Position numbers and translations under genes: made by a program. The notes under the pieces are model-generated. The model ran no database searches, was not told the DNA's origin, and saw only the letters and a program-made list of their open reading frames with translations. Source: Egicoccus sp035462025 (GTDB taxonomy: Bacteria; Actinomycetota; Nitriliruptoria; Nitriliruptorales; Nitriliruptoraceae). From it: 64,000 nt of DNA. Where the stretch lies: contig DATHUR010000127.1 of NCBI GenBank assembly GCA_035462025.1, forward strand, positions 1 to 64,000. The letters are read 5' to 3'. Shown here one piece after another: positions 1 through 7,894 of this stretch (position 1 is the first letter of the stretch; each line of letters opens with the position of its first letter).

Positions 1-182
1 CCGCCGCCGCACCCGACGAAGGCGCCGACGACGACGGTGCCGCCGTCGAGCAGCCGACGCGCGTGGACGCCGGCGCCGGTGGTGCCGCCGCCGACGCGAC
101 GGCCACCTCGATCGCGGTCGGGTTCGGCGCCCTGCTGGTCGTCGGCCTGCTGGCCGTTCGCCGGCGAACGGCCACGTCGTAG
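1..182 (+). CDS. C-terminal fragment of a membrane-anchored surface protein (5' end outside the window)
   Basis: Only the last 59 codons are inside the window, in the frame that ends at the TAG at 180-182. They show an acidic Ala/Gly/Asp-rich low-complexity stretch, then one hydrophobic segment (SIAVGFGALLVVGLLAV) and a short basic tail (RRRTATS). This hydrophobic-plus-basic ending is a stop-transfer anchor, so the protein is probably exported and held in the membrane by its C terminus. I see no LPXTG-like sorting motif in the visible part. The next gene is a class F sortase, which makes a surface role likely, but the function of the missing N-terminal part is unknown. Confidence 0.6.
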   Translation, partial: AAAPDEGADDDGAAVEQPTRVDAGAGGAAADATATSIAVGFGALLVVGLLAVRRRTATS

Positions 183-210
183 CCAGCCGCCGCTCCGAGA
201 GGTGAGCGCC

Positions 211-852
211 GTGCGGCGCCCGCGACCCCGCAAGCCGCCGCCCCGGCTTGCGGTGGTCGCGGGCGTGGCGCTGCTGCTGGTCTCGTGCACGCCCGCCGCG
301 GTCGAGGACGCCCCGACCCGCTCGGTTGGCGCCGTGTTCGGCGACGCGGACGCCACGGCAGCGACGACGACGAACGGTGTCGCGTCGCCTCCCGCCATCG
401 TGCGCCCGGCGGCAGCACCGCGTCCCGTCGCGCTGGCGATCCCCGGCATCGGCGTCGAGGTCGCGCTCGTCGCCGTCGGACTGAACGACGACGGTTCGAT
501 GGAGACACCCGACTTCGGCTTCGCCGGCTGGTACGACAAGGGCCCCCGTCCGGGCGCGGCCGGCCCCGCGGTGATCGTCGCGCACTACGATTCGACCGCC
601 GGGCCGGACGTCTTCTACGACCTCGGCGCCCTCGCGGCGGGCGAGCGCATCCTCGTCCACCGCGACGACGGCTCGACGGCGACGTTCGTGGTCGAGGACG
701 TCGCGCAGCACCCGAAGTCGGCCCTGCCGGGCGAGCGCATCTGGGCACGATCCGACCGCCCCCGCCTGACGCTCATCACCTGCGGCGGCGTGTTCGACCG
801 CACCACCGGCCACTACCGCGACAACCTGATCGTGTACGCCGCGGCCGAGTGA
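211..852 (+). CDS. class F sortase, predicted lipoprotein
   Basis: Cysteine transpeptidase of the class F sortase family, about 213 aa. The GTG at 211 is chosen because GAGGTGAG lies just upstream and because translation from there gives a lipoprotein signal: basic start, hydrophobic run, then the lipobox LVSC with Cys26. A disordered Ala/Thr/Pro linker follows (about 27-72), then the beta-barrel domain. Catalytic residues can be placed: His125 in VIVAHYDS, Cys191 in LTLITCGG, Arg203 in GHYRDN. The His motif reads AHYD where most class F enzymes I recall have GHVD. Known family role: surface sortase-like enzymes whose substrates are poorly defined. The upstream fragment with a C-terminal membrane anchor is a possible partner. 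A further GTG at 202 is an alternative start. Confidence 0.85.
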   Translation: MRRPRPRKPPPRLAVVAGVALLLVSCTPAAVEDAPTRSVGAVFGDADATAATTTNGVASPPAIVRPAAAPRPVALAIPGIGVEVALVAVGLNDDGSMETPDFGFAGWYDKGPRPGAAGPAVIVAHYDSTAGPDVFYDLGALAAGERILVHRDDGSTATFVVEDVAQHPKSALPGERIWARSDRPRLTLITCGGVFDRTTGHYRDNLIVYAAAE

Positions 853-931
853 CGGTCGAACTCCCGCCGGCGGGTCGTCATCGGGCCGCGGGATCCACCG
901 CCGGGGCGCATCGTGTGGCAGAGTCGGTGGT

Positions 932-1417
932 ATGGCCACGCTGCAGGACACCGCCCCCGCCTTCGTCGACGTCGCCCACCGGATCGTGTGGGCCACGGTC
1001 GCGACCGTGGACCGGTCGAACCGCCCGCGTTCCCGCATCCTCCACCCGATCTGGGAGTGGGACGGTCACACGCTGTCCGGCTGGGTCGCCACGGCACCGA
1101 CACCGGTCAAGCGCGCCCACCTCGACCACAGCCCCTACGTGTCGGTCAACTACTGGGACCCCCACCAGGACGTCGCGACCGCCGAGTGCGCGGCGAGCTG
1201 GCATCTCGACGACGCCACCTGCGAACGCGTGTGGGAGCTGTTCGTCACGGGGCCCGAACCCGTGGGGTACGACCCCTCGATCGTCCCCGCCTGGACGTCA
1301 CCGCGGGCCGACGCGTTCGCCGTGCTGCGGCTCGAGCCATGGCGCCTGCGGGTGTTCCCGGCCGCCGCCGGTACGGGTGCGGCGGAGGTGCTGGTCTGGG
1401 GGTCCGGGGCCGCCTGA
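932..1417 (+). CDS. pyridoxamine 5'-phosphate oxidase-fold protein
   Basis: Protein of 161 aa that looks like the split-barrel flavin- or F420-binding PNPOx family. The N-terminal part (about 15-75) has the typical pattern of a strand followed by a Thr/Val/Asp-rich turn and RPRSRILHPIWEWDG, then a region around ATAPTPVKRAHLDHSPYVSVNYWDP, as in general-stress type PNPOx proteins. The C-terminal third carries aromatic, Arg-rich strands (LRLEPWRLRVF). Which cofactor it binds and what it reduces cannot be told. It starts at an ATG with only a weak ribosome site and stands alone between the sortase and the convergent Arc-type gene. Family fairly sure, role unknown. Confidence 0.7.
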   Translation: MATLQDTAPAFVDVAHRIVWATVATVDRSNRPRSRILHPIWEWDGHTLSGWVATAPTPVKRAHLDHSPYVSVNYWDPHQDVATAECAASWHLDDATCERVWELFVTGPEPVGYDPSIVPAWTSPRADAFAVLRLEPWRLRVFPAAAGTGAAEVLVWGSGAA

Positions 1418-1428
1418 TCGCCAGGCGG

Positions 1429-1620
1429 TCAGGACGGCCGGGCCGTGCCGTCCGGGGGCGGGCGGCGACGCCGCACGCGCCGGGCCTGGCGTGCGGCGTC
1501 CATGAGTACGGCCTCGATCTGGGCGTTCACCGAGCGGAACTCGTCGGCGGCCCACGCCTCGTAGATCTCGTAGAGCTGCGGCGAGATCCGCAGCGGGAAC
1601 TGCTTGCGCTCACGAGCCAT
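1429..1620 (-). CDS. Arc-type ribbon-helix-helix DNA-binding protein
   Basis: Small basic protein of 63 aa. Residues about 5-50 fit a ribbon-helix-helix fold: a short strand (KQFPLRIS), helix A (PQLYEIYEAWAADEF), a turn, and helix B (RSVNAQIEAVLMDAARQ). The tail is Arg- and Pro-rich. Such dimers bind short palindromes with the strand in the major groove. It is the second gene of a two-gene minus-strand operon, 24 bp after the SPFH protein, an arrangement I know from other actinobacteria. The obvious inferred job is autoregulation through the palindrome at 2612-2631 in front of the SPFH gene. Confidence 0.8.
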   Translation of the reverse strand: MARERKQFPLRISPQLYEIYEAWAADEFRSVNAQIEAVLMDAARQARRVRRRRPPPDGTARPS

Positions 1621-1644
1621 GTTCGCGTCCCCCGCCCACCCGCA

Positions 1645-2574
1645 TCAGCGCGACAACGTGCCGACGTTGACCACGGGGTTGGTCGGCTGGTCGCTGGCGA
1701 TCACGGTCATCAGGTTCGCGGCGAAGGTCGCCTTGCGGTCGTTGTCCAGCGGGATGGCATCGGCGTCGGTGCTGCCGGCCTCGAGTTGGGCCACCGCTTC
1801 GCGGACCATCAGCACGGCGCCCTCGACGATCTTTGCCCGGGCCGCGACGATGGCGGACGCCTGCTGGCGGCGCAGCATCGCCTCGGCGATCTCGGGGGCG
1901 TACGACAGGTCGGTGATGCGCGCCTCGAGGACGGTCACCCCCGCGTCGTCGGCGCGCTCCTGCAACTCGACGAGCAGGTCGCGGTTGACCTCGATCGGGT
2001 CGCCGATCAGGGTCGTGACGTGTGTCTCGTCCCAGGCGTCGTAGGGGTAGGAGCGGGCGAGTTGGCGCACGGCCGACTCGGACTGGATGTGGACGTAGTC
2101 GATGTAGTCGTCGACCCCGAACACCGCCTTGGCCGTGTCGGTGACCTGCCACACCACGACCGAGGCGATCAGGATCGGGTTGCCGTTGGCGTCGTTGACC
2201 TTCGAGGTCTCGGTGGTGAAGTTGCGGACCCGCAGGCTGATCTTCTGCTTGATGTAGAGCGGGTTCGCCCAGCGCAGACCGGGCGTGCGGTCGCTGCCGC
2301 GGTAGTCGCCGAACAGCGTCAGCACGACCGACTGGTTGGGCTGGATCGTGTACAGCCCGACGGCGACGAACACCGTGGCGAGCAGTACCAGGACGCTGAC
2401 GATCAGCCCGGTCACCCCGATCGCCGTGCTCCCCCCGGTGCCGAGCGTGCGGGCCGAGAGCACGATGCCGGCGATGGTGGCGAGCGTGACGACGATCACG
2501 GCGATGGCCACGGGGAGACCGGACCGGGTCCGGGCGGAGTACTCGTTCAGCTTCTCGTTCACGTTCTCGCTCAT
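1645..2574 (-). CDS. SPFH/band 7 domain membrane protein
   Basis: Protein of 309 aa with two hydrophobic segments at the N terminus (about LPVAIAVIVVTLATIAGIV and TAIGVTGLIVSVLVLLAT), then a stomatin/prohibitin/flotillin domain (about 75-250) opening with QPNQSVVLTLFGDYRG. Helical, Ala/Glu-rich segments at the end (EAMLRRQQASAIVAARAKIVEGAV) are the coiled-coil part that oligomerises. SPFH proteins form large membrane rings or scaffolds and often partner with proteases; the partner here is unknown. The ATG at 2574 is used because AAGGAA precedes it; a longer frame to 2604 lacks a site. It is co-transcribed with the Arc-type repressor. Confidence 0.88.
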   Translation of the reverse strand: MSENVNEKLNEYSARTRSGLPVAIAVIVVTLATIAGIVLSARTLGTGGSTAIGVTGLIVSVLVLLATVFVAVGLYTIQPNQSVVLTLFGDYRGSDRTPGLRWANPLYIKQKISLRVRNFTTETSKVNDANGNPILIASVVVWQVTDTAKAVFGVDDYIDYVHIQSESAVRQLARSYPYDAWDETHVTTLIGDPIEVNRDLLVELQERADDAGVTVLEARITDLSYAPEIAEAMLRRQQASAIVAARAKIVEGAVLMVREAVAQLEAGSTDADAIPLDNDRKATFAANLMTVIASDQPTNPVVNVGTLSR

Positions 2575-2611
2575 GGCAGGTTCCTTCGCGGAGCTGCGTA
2601 CCACTCTGACG

Positions 2612-2631
2612 TCAAAGTGATATCACATTGA
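2612..2631. promoter_or_regulatory. 20-bp near-perfect palindrome, candidate operator of the SPFH/Arc operon
   Basis: TCAAAGTGATATCACATTGA reads the same on both strands except for one mismatched pair; its core GTGATATCAC is perfect. It is AT-rich against a very GC-rich background and sits 38 bp upstream of the SPFH start codon. Ribbon-helix-helix repressors commonly bind such sites and the operon encodes one, so autoregulation is inferred. Confidence 0.6.
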
Positions 2632-2681
2632 TACGACTGTACGCCGCCTGACCGGCTGCGTCCAGCCCAGATCGACCGCGT

Positions 2682-3902
2682 TCAGACCAGTGAGCGGTAG
2701 AGCGTGGCGGTCCGCTCCGCGATGGCCGTCCAGCTGAACGACGCTTCGACCCTTGCGCGGCCGGCCCGGCCCATCGCCGCGGCCGTCTCGGGGTCGTCGA
2801 GGCAGGCGGTGACCCGCGCGGCCAACTCATCCGCGAAGGCGGCCGGTTCGGCGGGGCTGCCCAGGTCGTCGCTGCCCGGCTCGAAGTCGACGAGCCAGCC
2901 GGTCTCGCCCGGCACGACGATCTCGGGGATCCCGCCGACCGCGCTGGCCACCACGGGCAGCTCGCAGGCCATGGCCTCGAGGTTGACGATCCCGAACGGT
3001 TCATAGATCGACGGGCACACGAACACGGCCGCGTGGCTGAGCACCTCGAGTAGCTGCGCCCGCGGCAGCATCTGCTCGATCCAGACCACGTCCACCGGCC
3101 CCGCCGCCAGCTCGGCCACCCGCGCCCGGAACTCCTCGGCGATCTGTGGCGTGTCGGGCGCTCCGGCACACAGCACCAACTGCGTGCCGGGGGCGAGCCG
3201 CTCGGCCATGTCGAGGAGGTGGACCACGCCCTTCTGGCGCGTGATGCGTCCCACGAACACCGCATAGGGACGGCCGGGATCGATGCCATTGGCGGTCAGG
3301 GTCGCCGTGCCCTCCACCCGGTGCCACTGCGTCGGATCGACGCCGTTGTGGACCACGTGCACGCGGGCCGGGTCGATGGCGGGGTAGCAGGCCAGCACGT
3401 CGTCGCGCATGCCGTGCGACACGGCGATGACCGCGTCCGCGCCCTCGAGCCCGGTCCGTTCGCACCAGCTCGACAGCGCGTACCCACCCCCGAGTTGTTC
3501 GCGCTTCCACGGCCGCAGCGGCTCGAGGCTGTGGGTGGTGGCCACGTGCGGCACGCCGTACACGAGCTTGGCGAGGTGGCCGGCCAGGTTCGCGTACCAG
3601 GTGTGGCTGTGCACGAGGTCGACGCCGGCGAGCCCCGCGGTCATGGCGAGATCCGCCGACATCGTCCGCAGTGCCGCGAGTTCGGGCGCGTCGCCGGCGA
3701 GTGCGTCCCATTCGCGGTAGGTGCCGGCCACCAGCGGGTCGCTGCGGGGCGCACCGAAGGCGTGCACCTCGAGGTCCACCAGGCCGTCCAGGGCACGGGC
3801 GAGTTCGGCGACGTGGACCCCCGCGCCCCCGTAGACCTCGGGCGGGTACTCCTTGGTCAGCAGCCCGACGCGAGGACCGTTCACAGCGTCGTCACCGTTC
3901 AC
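2682..3902 (-). CDS. glgM: glycogen synthase / maltose-1-phosphate synthase, GT4 family
   Basis: Glycosyltransferase of 406 aa, family GT4. In actinobacteria this type uses ADP-glucose, either extending alpha-1,4 glucan or, as GlgM, adding glucose to glucose-1-phosphate to make maltose-1-phosphate. Seen: the N-terminal Rossmann start VGLLTKEYPPEVYGGAGVHV, a donor-side motif GRITRQKG, and the E-x7-E pattern in YEPFGIVNLEAMACELPVV near 310-320. The GTG at 3902 overlaps the glgC stop by 4 nt, so translation is coupled to the ADP-glucose-making enzyme. A second in-frame GTG lies at 3884. GlgM versus classical GlgA activity cannot be settled from sequence alone. Confidence 0.88.
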   Translation of the reverse strand: MNGDDAVNGPRVGLLTKEYPPEVYGGAGVHVAELARALDGLVDLEVHAFGAPRSDPLVAGTYREWDALAGDAPELAALRTMSADLAMTAGLAGVDLVHSHTWYANLAGHLAKLVYGVPHVATTHSLEPLRPWKREQLGGGYALSSWCERTGLEGADAVIAVSHGMRDDVLACYPAIDPARVHVVHNGVDPTQWHRVEGTATLTANGIDPGRPYAVFVGRITRQKGVVHLLDMAERLAPGTQLVLCAGAPDTPQIAEEFRARVAELAAGPVDVVWIEQMLPRAQLLEVLSHAAVFVCPSIYEPFGIVNLEAMACELPVVASAVGGIPEIVVPGETGWLVDFEPGSDDLGSPAEPAAFADELAARVTACLDDPETAAAMGRAGRARVEASFSWTAIAERTATLYRSLV

Positions 3903-5170
3903 GCCCCGACCTCCCCGGGGGCGGGGACCGCGTCGCCCTTGCCGATCACGACGATGCCGCCCTCGGAGACGTGGAAGCGCTCCCGGTCGAGCGCCTCGTC
4001 GACACCGATCCGCGTGCCCGGCGGGATCACGACGTTCTTGTCGATGATCGCGTTGCGGATCACCGAGCCACGGCCGACGTCGACCCCGTGCAGCAGGACC
4101 GAACGCTCGATGAGCGCGCCCGTGTGGATGTGCGCCCCGGGCGAGAGCACCGATGCCCGGACCGTGCCGCCCGAGACCACGACACCGGAGCAGACCATCG
4201 AGTCGGTGGCGGTGCCGCGACGGTCCTCGGTGTCGAAGACGAACTTGGCGGGCGGCAACGGGTCGTGCCAGGTGTAGACCGGCCAGTCGAGGTTGTAGAG
4301 GTTGAAGATCGGGTGCACCGAGATCAGGTCCATGTGGGCCGAGTGGTAGGCGTCGATCGTTCCGACGTCGCGCCAGTAGCCGCGGTCACGGTCGGTCGAC
4401 CCGGGGACGTCGTTGTCGCGAACGAAGTCGTGGACGGCGGCTTCGCCGCGCTCGACCATCATGGTGATGATGTTGCCGCCCATGTCGTGCGCGGACTCGT
4501 CGTCGACGGCGTCCGAGCGCAGCGCCTCGATCAGGGCCTGCGTCGTGAACACGTAGTTGCCCATCGACGCGTACACGCTGAACGGATCGTCGGCCAGCCC
4601 CTCGGCGTCGGTCGGCTTCTCGCGGAAGGCGCGGATCCGCCCGTGCTCGTCGGGTTCGATGACCCCGAAGGCGTTGGCCTGCTCGATCGGCACGCGCAGC
4701 GCGGCGACGGTGACACCGGCGCCGCTGGCGATGTGCGCCTCGACCATCTGCGCGGCGTCCATCCGATAGAGGTTGTCCGCTCCGAACACGCAGATGTAGT
4801 CGGGCTTCTCGTCGCGGATGATGTTGAGGTTCTGGTAGATCGCGTCGGCCGATCCGGTGAACCAACTCTTGCCGGTGCGCATCTGCGCCGGGACCGGGGT
4901 CACGTAGTTGCCCAGCAGCGGCGACATGCGCCACGTCTTGGCCAGGTGGGTGTCGAGACTGTGGCTCTTGTACTGGGTCAGCACGACGATGCGGCGGTAG
5001 CCGGAGTTGACCAGGTTGGACAGCGCGAAGTCGACGAGGCGGTAGTTGCCCCCGAACGGCACGGCGGGCTTCGCCCGGTCCCTGGTCAGGGGAAACAGCC
5101 GCTTGCCCTCCCCGCCCGCGAGCACGACCCCCATCACCTTTGGACCGCGGGCCGCCATCACGTGTCGCAT
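3899..5170 (-). CDS. glgC: glucose-1-phosphate adenylyltransferase
   Basis: ADP-glucose pyrophosphorylase, 423 aa, the usual size. It makes ADP-glucose from ATP and glucose-1-phosphate, the committed step of glycogen/alpha-glucan synthesis. Seen: nucleotide-binding loop GGEGKRLFPLTRDRAKPAVP (about 19-38), the metal/substrate stretch FGADNLYRMD, the glucose-phosphate motif FREKP near 200, and the C-terminal left-handed beta-helix with hexapeptide character (about 310-400). It is first in the minus-strand operon with the GT4 synthase. A TAGTCT -10 candidate on the minus strand (5191-5196) lies just upstream. A second ATG four codons in is a possible start. Confidence 0.95.
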   Translation of the reverse strand: MRHVMAARGPKVMGVVLAGGEGKRLFPLTRDRAKPAVPFGGNYRLVDFALSNLVNSGYRRIVVLTQYKSHSLDTHLAKTWRMSPLLGNYVTPVPAQMRTGKSWFTGSADAIYQNLNIIRDEKPDYICVFGADNLYRMDAAQMVEAHIASGAGVTVAALRVPIEQANAFGVIEPDEHGRIRAFREKPTDAEGLADDPFSVYASMGNYVFTTQALIEALRSDAVDDESAHDMGGNIITMMVERGEAAVHDFVRDNDVPGSTDRDRGYWRDVGTIDAYHSAHMDLISVHPIFNLYNLDWPVYTWHDPLPPAKFVFDTEDRRGTATDSMVCSGVVVSGGTVRASVLSPGAHIHTGALIERSVLLHGVDVGRGSVIRNAIIDKNVVIPPGTRIGVDEALDRERFHVSEGGIVVIGKGDAVPAPGEVGA

Positions 5171-5190
5171 CTCCCGGTTGGTGTATCGCG

Positions 5191-5213
5191 AGACTAGGCC
5201 CGCGCACTAGCGT
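5191..5213. promoter_or_regulatory. divergent -10 candidates between glgC and the YtcJ-like gene
   Basis: In the 67-bp divergent gap, TAGTCT on the minus strand (5191-5196) and TAGCGT on the plus strand (5208-5213) match the actinobacterial TAnnnT -10 pattern. No clear -35 is seen. The same CTAGSCT-like motif recurs before many genes in this window. Confidence 0.4.
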
Positions 5214-5237
5214 CCGCCGTCTCCAGGAGGTGGGAGG

Positions 5238-6986
5238 ATGGGCACCCCGAGCGCTGCCGACCTGCTGTTCGTCGTACCGGGTTCGGGGCGGGGGTCGATC
5301 TGGACCGGCACGTCGACGACCACCGATGCGGTCGCCGTCGCCGGCGGTCGCATCGTCGCACTGGGATCGGATGCCCGGGATCTGCGGACGTCGGGCACCG
5401 AGGTCGTCGAACTCCGGGGCCGCACCCTGCTGCCGGGATTCCGTGACGGCCACCTGCATCCGCTCAACGGCGGGGCGGAGAGCCTCGACTGCGACCTGGT
5501 CGACAGCGCCGACGTCGACGAGGTGCTGTCACGGCTGGCGAGGTTCGTCGCCGACCATCCGGACCCGGCCGCGACCCCGTGGGTGCTCGGCTGGGGCTAT
5601 CCGCCCGAGATCCTGCCGGGCGGGGTCGGTCGCGCCGAGGTGCTCGACGCCGTCGTCGGCGACCGTCCCGCCGCCCTGTGGTCCTCGGACCACCACATGG
5701 TGTGGGTCAACCGCCGTGCGCTCGAGGTCGCCGGGATCACCGCCGCCACCAACGACCCACCGCGTGGCACGGTGGTGCGTGACGCCGACGGGCACCCGGT
5801 CGGCACGCTGCTCGAGGCGGCCGAGCACCTCCTCGACGCGCACATCCCGCCCCGCGGCGTCGCCAAGGAGGCGCGCGGGCTCGAGGTGGGTCTGCACCGG
5901 ATGGCGGCCGCGGGCCTGGTGTTCGGCCAGGACGCGTGGTGCACGCCCGGGATGCTCGCCGCCTACCGGCGGGTGGCCGACGCCGGTCGCCTGACCGCCG
6001 ATCTCGACCTCGCGTGCAAGGTCGAGGTCGACGGCTGGGCCGAGCAGGTGGCGGTGTTCGAGGACCTGCGCCGCGAGGCCGAACGCGACCGGACACGACG
6101 CCGTGCCGACGGCGTGCCCGGCGGTCGGCTGACGGCGACGACCGTCAAGTTCTTCGTCGACGGGGTGATCGAAGGCGGCACGGCCGCCATGATCGACCCG
6201 TACCTGCCGCTCGACGGCAGCGGCCCGGTGGGCTCCGAGCGAGATGCCGGCTGCGCGGGCACCCACGACCACGGGATCGCCAACTGGGACCTCGACGAGT
6301 TGACCCGGGCGGCCGCGGCGATGGATGCCGCCGGGTTCCAGTTGCACCTCCACGCGATCGGGGATGCCGGCATCCGGCTCGCGCTGGACGCGATCGAGGC
6401 CGTAGCCGCGCGCAACGGCGCCCGTGACCGGCGTCCGGTGATCGCCCACACCCACCTGGTCCATCCCGACGACCTGCCGCGCTTTCGCGAACTCGGGGTC
6501 GTGGCCAACTTCGAGCCACTGTGGGCCCAGGACAACGAGATCATGCGCGACCTGACGGCGCCGCGGCTCGGGGCCGAACGCACCCGCTGGCAGTACCCGA
6601 TCGGTTCGCTGGTCCGCGACGGCGCAGCGGTGTCCTTCGGCAGCGACTGGCCCGTGTCGTCGCACGAACCGCTCGCCGGCATCGCGGTCGCGGTGACCCG
6701 CCAGGTCCCCGGCGGACACGACGACCGGGTGTTCCTGCCGGGCGAGCGCATCGACCTCGATGCGGCCCTGCGGGCCTACACGGCCGGGACCGCCCACCAG
6801 GCCGGCGACGAGGCGGACGCGGGCACGATCGCCGTGGGACAGCGGGCCGACCTCGTCGTCACCGCACATGACGTGTTGCGTGTCCCGCCGCGCGAGCTCG
6901 GTGACGTGGACGTGGACGGCACCTGGCTCGCCGGCCGCCCCGTCCATCGCGGGACGAGCGAAGATGGAAAGTACTTGCCAAACTAG
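5238..6986 (+). CDS. YtcJ-like metal-dependent amidohydrolase
   Basis: TIM-barrel amidohydrolase of 582 aa (YtcJ/AepA-like, amidohydrolase_3 group). Metal-binding HxH is at His72/His74 in DGHLHPLNGG; further ligands are visible in LHLHAIGDAG, IAHTHLVHP and the late Asp in FGSDWPVSSHEP. The N-terminal and C-terminal parts form the usual composite beta-sandwich. Family members hydrolyse cyclic or linear amides, but substrates are mostly unknown and the context gives no clue. The ATG at 5238 has a strong AGGAGGTGGGAGG site. Its last codons overlap the operator of the next operon (6966-6998), so regulation of the downstream pair could affect transcript ends here. Confidence 0.85.
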   Translation: MGTPSAADLLFVVPGSGRGSIWTGTSTTTDAVAVAGGRIVALGSDARDLRTSGTEVVELRGRTLLPGFRDGHLHPLNGGAESLDCDLVDSADVDEVLSRLARFVADHPDPAATPWVLGWGYPPEILPGGVGRAEVLDAVVGDRPAALWSSDHHMVWVNRRALEVAGITAATNDPPRGTVVRDADGHPVGTLLEAAEHLLDAHIPPRGVAKEARGLEVGLHRMAAAGLVFGQDAWCTPGMLAAYRRVADAGRLTADLDLACKVEVDGWAEQVAVFEDLRREAERDRTRRRADGVPGGRLTATTVKFFVDGVIEGGTAAMIDPYLPLDGSGPVGSERDAGCAGTHDHGIANWDLDELTRAAAAMDAAGFQLHLHAIGDAGIRLALDAIEAVAARNGARDRRPVIAHTHLVHPDDLPRFRELGVVANFEPLWAQDNEIMRDLTAPRLGAERTRWQYPIGSLVRDGAAVSFGSDWPVSSHEPLAGIAVAVTRQVPGGHDDRVFLPGERIDLDAALRAYTAGTAHQAGDEADAGTIAVGQRADLVVTAHDVLRVPPRELGDVDVDGTWLAGRPVHRGTSEDGKYLPN

Positions 6987-6998
6987 AAAGTACGTGCT
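6966..6998 (+). promoter_or_regulatory. twin GAAAGTAC repeats, candidate operator for the membrane protein/winged-helix operon
   Basis: Two direct copies, GGAAAGTACTTGCC (6966-6979) and AGAAAGTACGTGCT (6985-6998), 19 bp apart. Each contains the palindromic core AAGTAC(T/G)T. They lie 33 bp upstream of a two-gene operon whose second gene is a winged-helix regulator. Similar AAAGTACTTT-type sites in front of such pairs are familiar from other bacteria. Autoregulation is inferred. Confidence 0.55.
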
Positions 6999-7030
6999 CG
7001 ACTGCCGCAGGCGAGACGGCAGGAGACCCG

Positions 7031-7477
7031 ATGAGCACGTCCGACCACCCCACCCCTGCGCAGGCCCGTCAACGGCTCGATGCCAGCGGTCGGGCACCGC
7101 TGCGGAACCGGCGCGATCGTCGCATTCACGCCATCCACACCGCCACCGTCGGTGTCGTGATCGCGATGGCCCTGGCGACGCGGAATGTGTTGGATATCGG
7201 GTCGGACGTCGTGCTGAGCGTCGTGATGTTCGGTCTGATGGTCGCCCTCCTCGTCTGGATGGAGCGCACGACCGCCACCGTCCCGCGTCGAGCGGGACTG
7301 CTCTCCCGCGTCGGCGTCGGCCTCTCGTTCCTCCTCGGCATCACGGTCGCGCTGCCGTGGCTGAACCTGCGGGCCCAGACCGAGCCGAACACCTGGGGGA
7401 TGGCCCTCGGCGCCGCCGCGGTCACGGCGGTGCCCTCCCTCGTTGCGGCCGCCGCGATCGCGCGTGGTCGGCGATGA
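7031..7477 (+). CDS. four-helix integral membrane protein, function unknown
   Basis: Protein of 148 aa with a basic cytoplasmic N terminus (about 1-35, ending RNRRDRRIHAIH) and four hydrophobic helices: about TATVGVVIAMALATR, VVLSVVMFGLMVALLVW, GVGLSFLLGITVALPWLN and WGMALGAAAVTAVPSLVAA. I do not recognise a catalytic motif. It starts at an ATG behind AGGAGA and overlaps the downstream winged-helix regulator by 4 nt (ATGA), so the two are translated together. Membrane protein/regulator pairs of this kind are common; the regulator probably controls both genes through the twin repeats upstream. No transport or enzymatic role can be assigned. Confidence 0.75.
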   Translation: MSTSDHPTPAQARQRLDASGRAPLRNRRDRRIHAIHTATVGVVIAMALATRNVLDIGSDVVLSVVMFGLMVALLVWMERTTATVPRRAGLLSRVGVGLSFLLGITVALPWLNLRAQTEPNTWGMALGAAAVTAVPSLVAAAAIARGRR

Positions 7478-7800
7478 CCGCCACGGCCGGCCGCCATGCC
7501 CGTCACGAACTCGACGACGTCATCCACGCGCCGGTTCGCTTCAGCATCGTCGCCGTCCTGGCCGACGTCGACGAGGCCGAGTTCGCCGCCGTCCGCGATG
7601 CGGTCGAGGTGTCGGACTCGGTGCTGTCGAAGCAGGCGGCCCGCCTCGAGGACGCCGGGTACGTCAGGGTGCGCAAGGGCCATGTCGGCAAGCGGCCGCG
7701 GACCTGGCTGTCGCTGACCCGCGACGGTCGTGCCGCCTACACCCGTCACCTCGGCGCCCTCCGGGCGATTGCGGACGGTGCGGGCGCGGTGGACACCTGA
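7474..7800 (+). CDS. winged-helix transcriptional regulator (MarR-like, HTH_27 type)
   Basis: Compact DNA-binding protein of 108 aa. The whole chain is a winged helix: HELDDVIHAPVRFSIVAVLA (first helix), a recognition region SDSVLSKQAARLEDAGYVRV, then the wing KGHVGKRPRTWLSLTRDGRAAY and a C-terminal dimerisation helix. No ligand domain is present. The ATG at 7474 overlaps the preceding membrane-protein stop. Proteins of this class usually repress their own operon; the AAAGTAC repeats at 6966-6998 are the candidate site. Confidence 0.85.
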   Translation: MTATAGRHARHELDDVIHAPVRFSIVAVLADVDEAEFAAVRDAVEVSDSVLSKQAARLEDAGYVRVRKGHVGKRPRTWLSLTRDGRAAYTRHLGALRAIADGAGAVDT

Positions 7801-7849
7801 CCCCGGCCGAGGAGCCCGATCGGGTTCGGAATCGGCCGTCGCGACTCCC

Positions 7850-7855
7850 TAGGCT
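7850..7855 (+). promoter_or_regulatory. -10 candidate TAGGCT for the 3-hydroxyacyl-CoA dehydrogenase gene
   Basis: CTAGGCTCGCC lies 40 bp before the start codon. TAGGCT fits the actinobacterial -10 consensus TAnnnT; no convincing -35 is present. Confidence 0.4.
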
Positions 7856-7894
7856 CGCCCGCGCCGGAGCAGGCAAGTCGAGGGAGGGCGTTCC

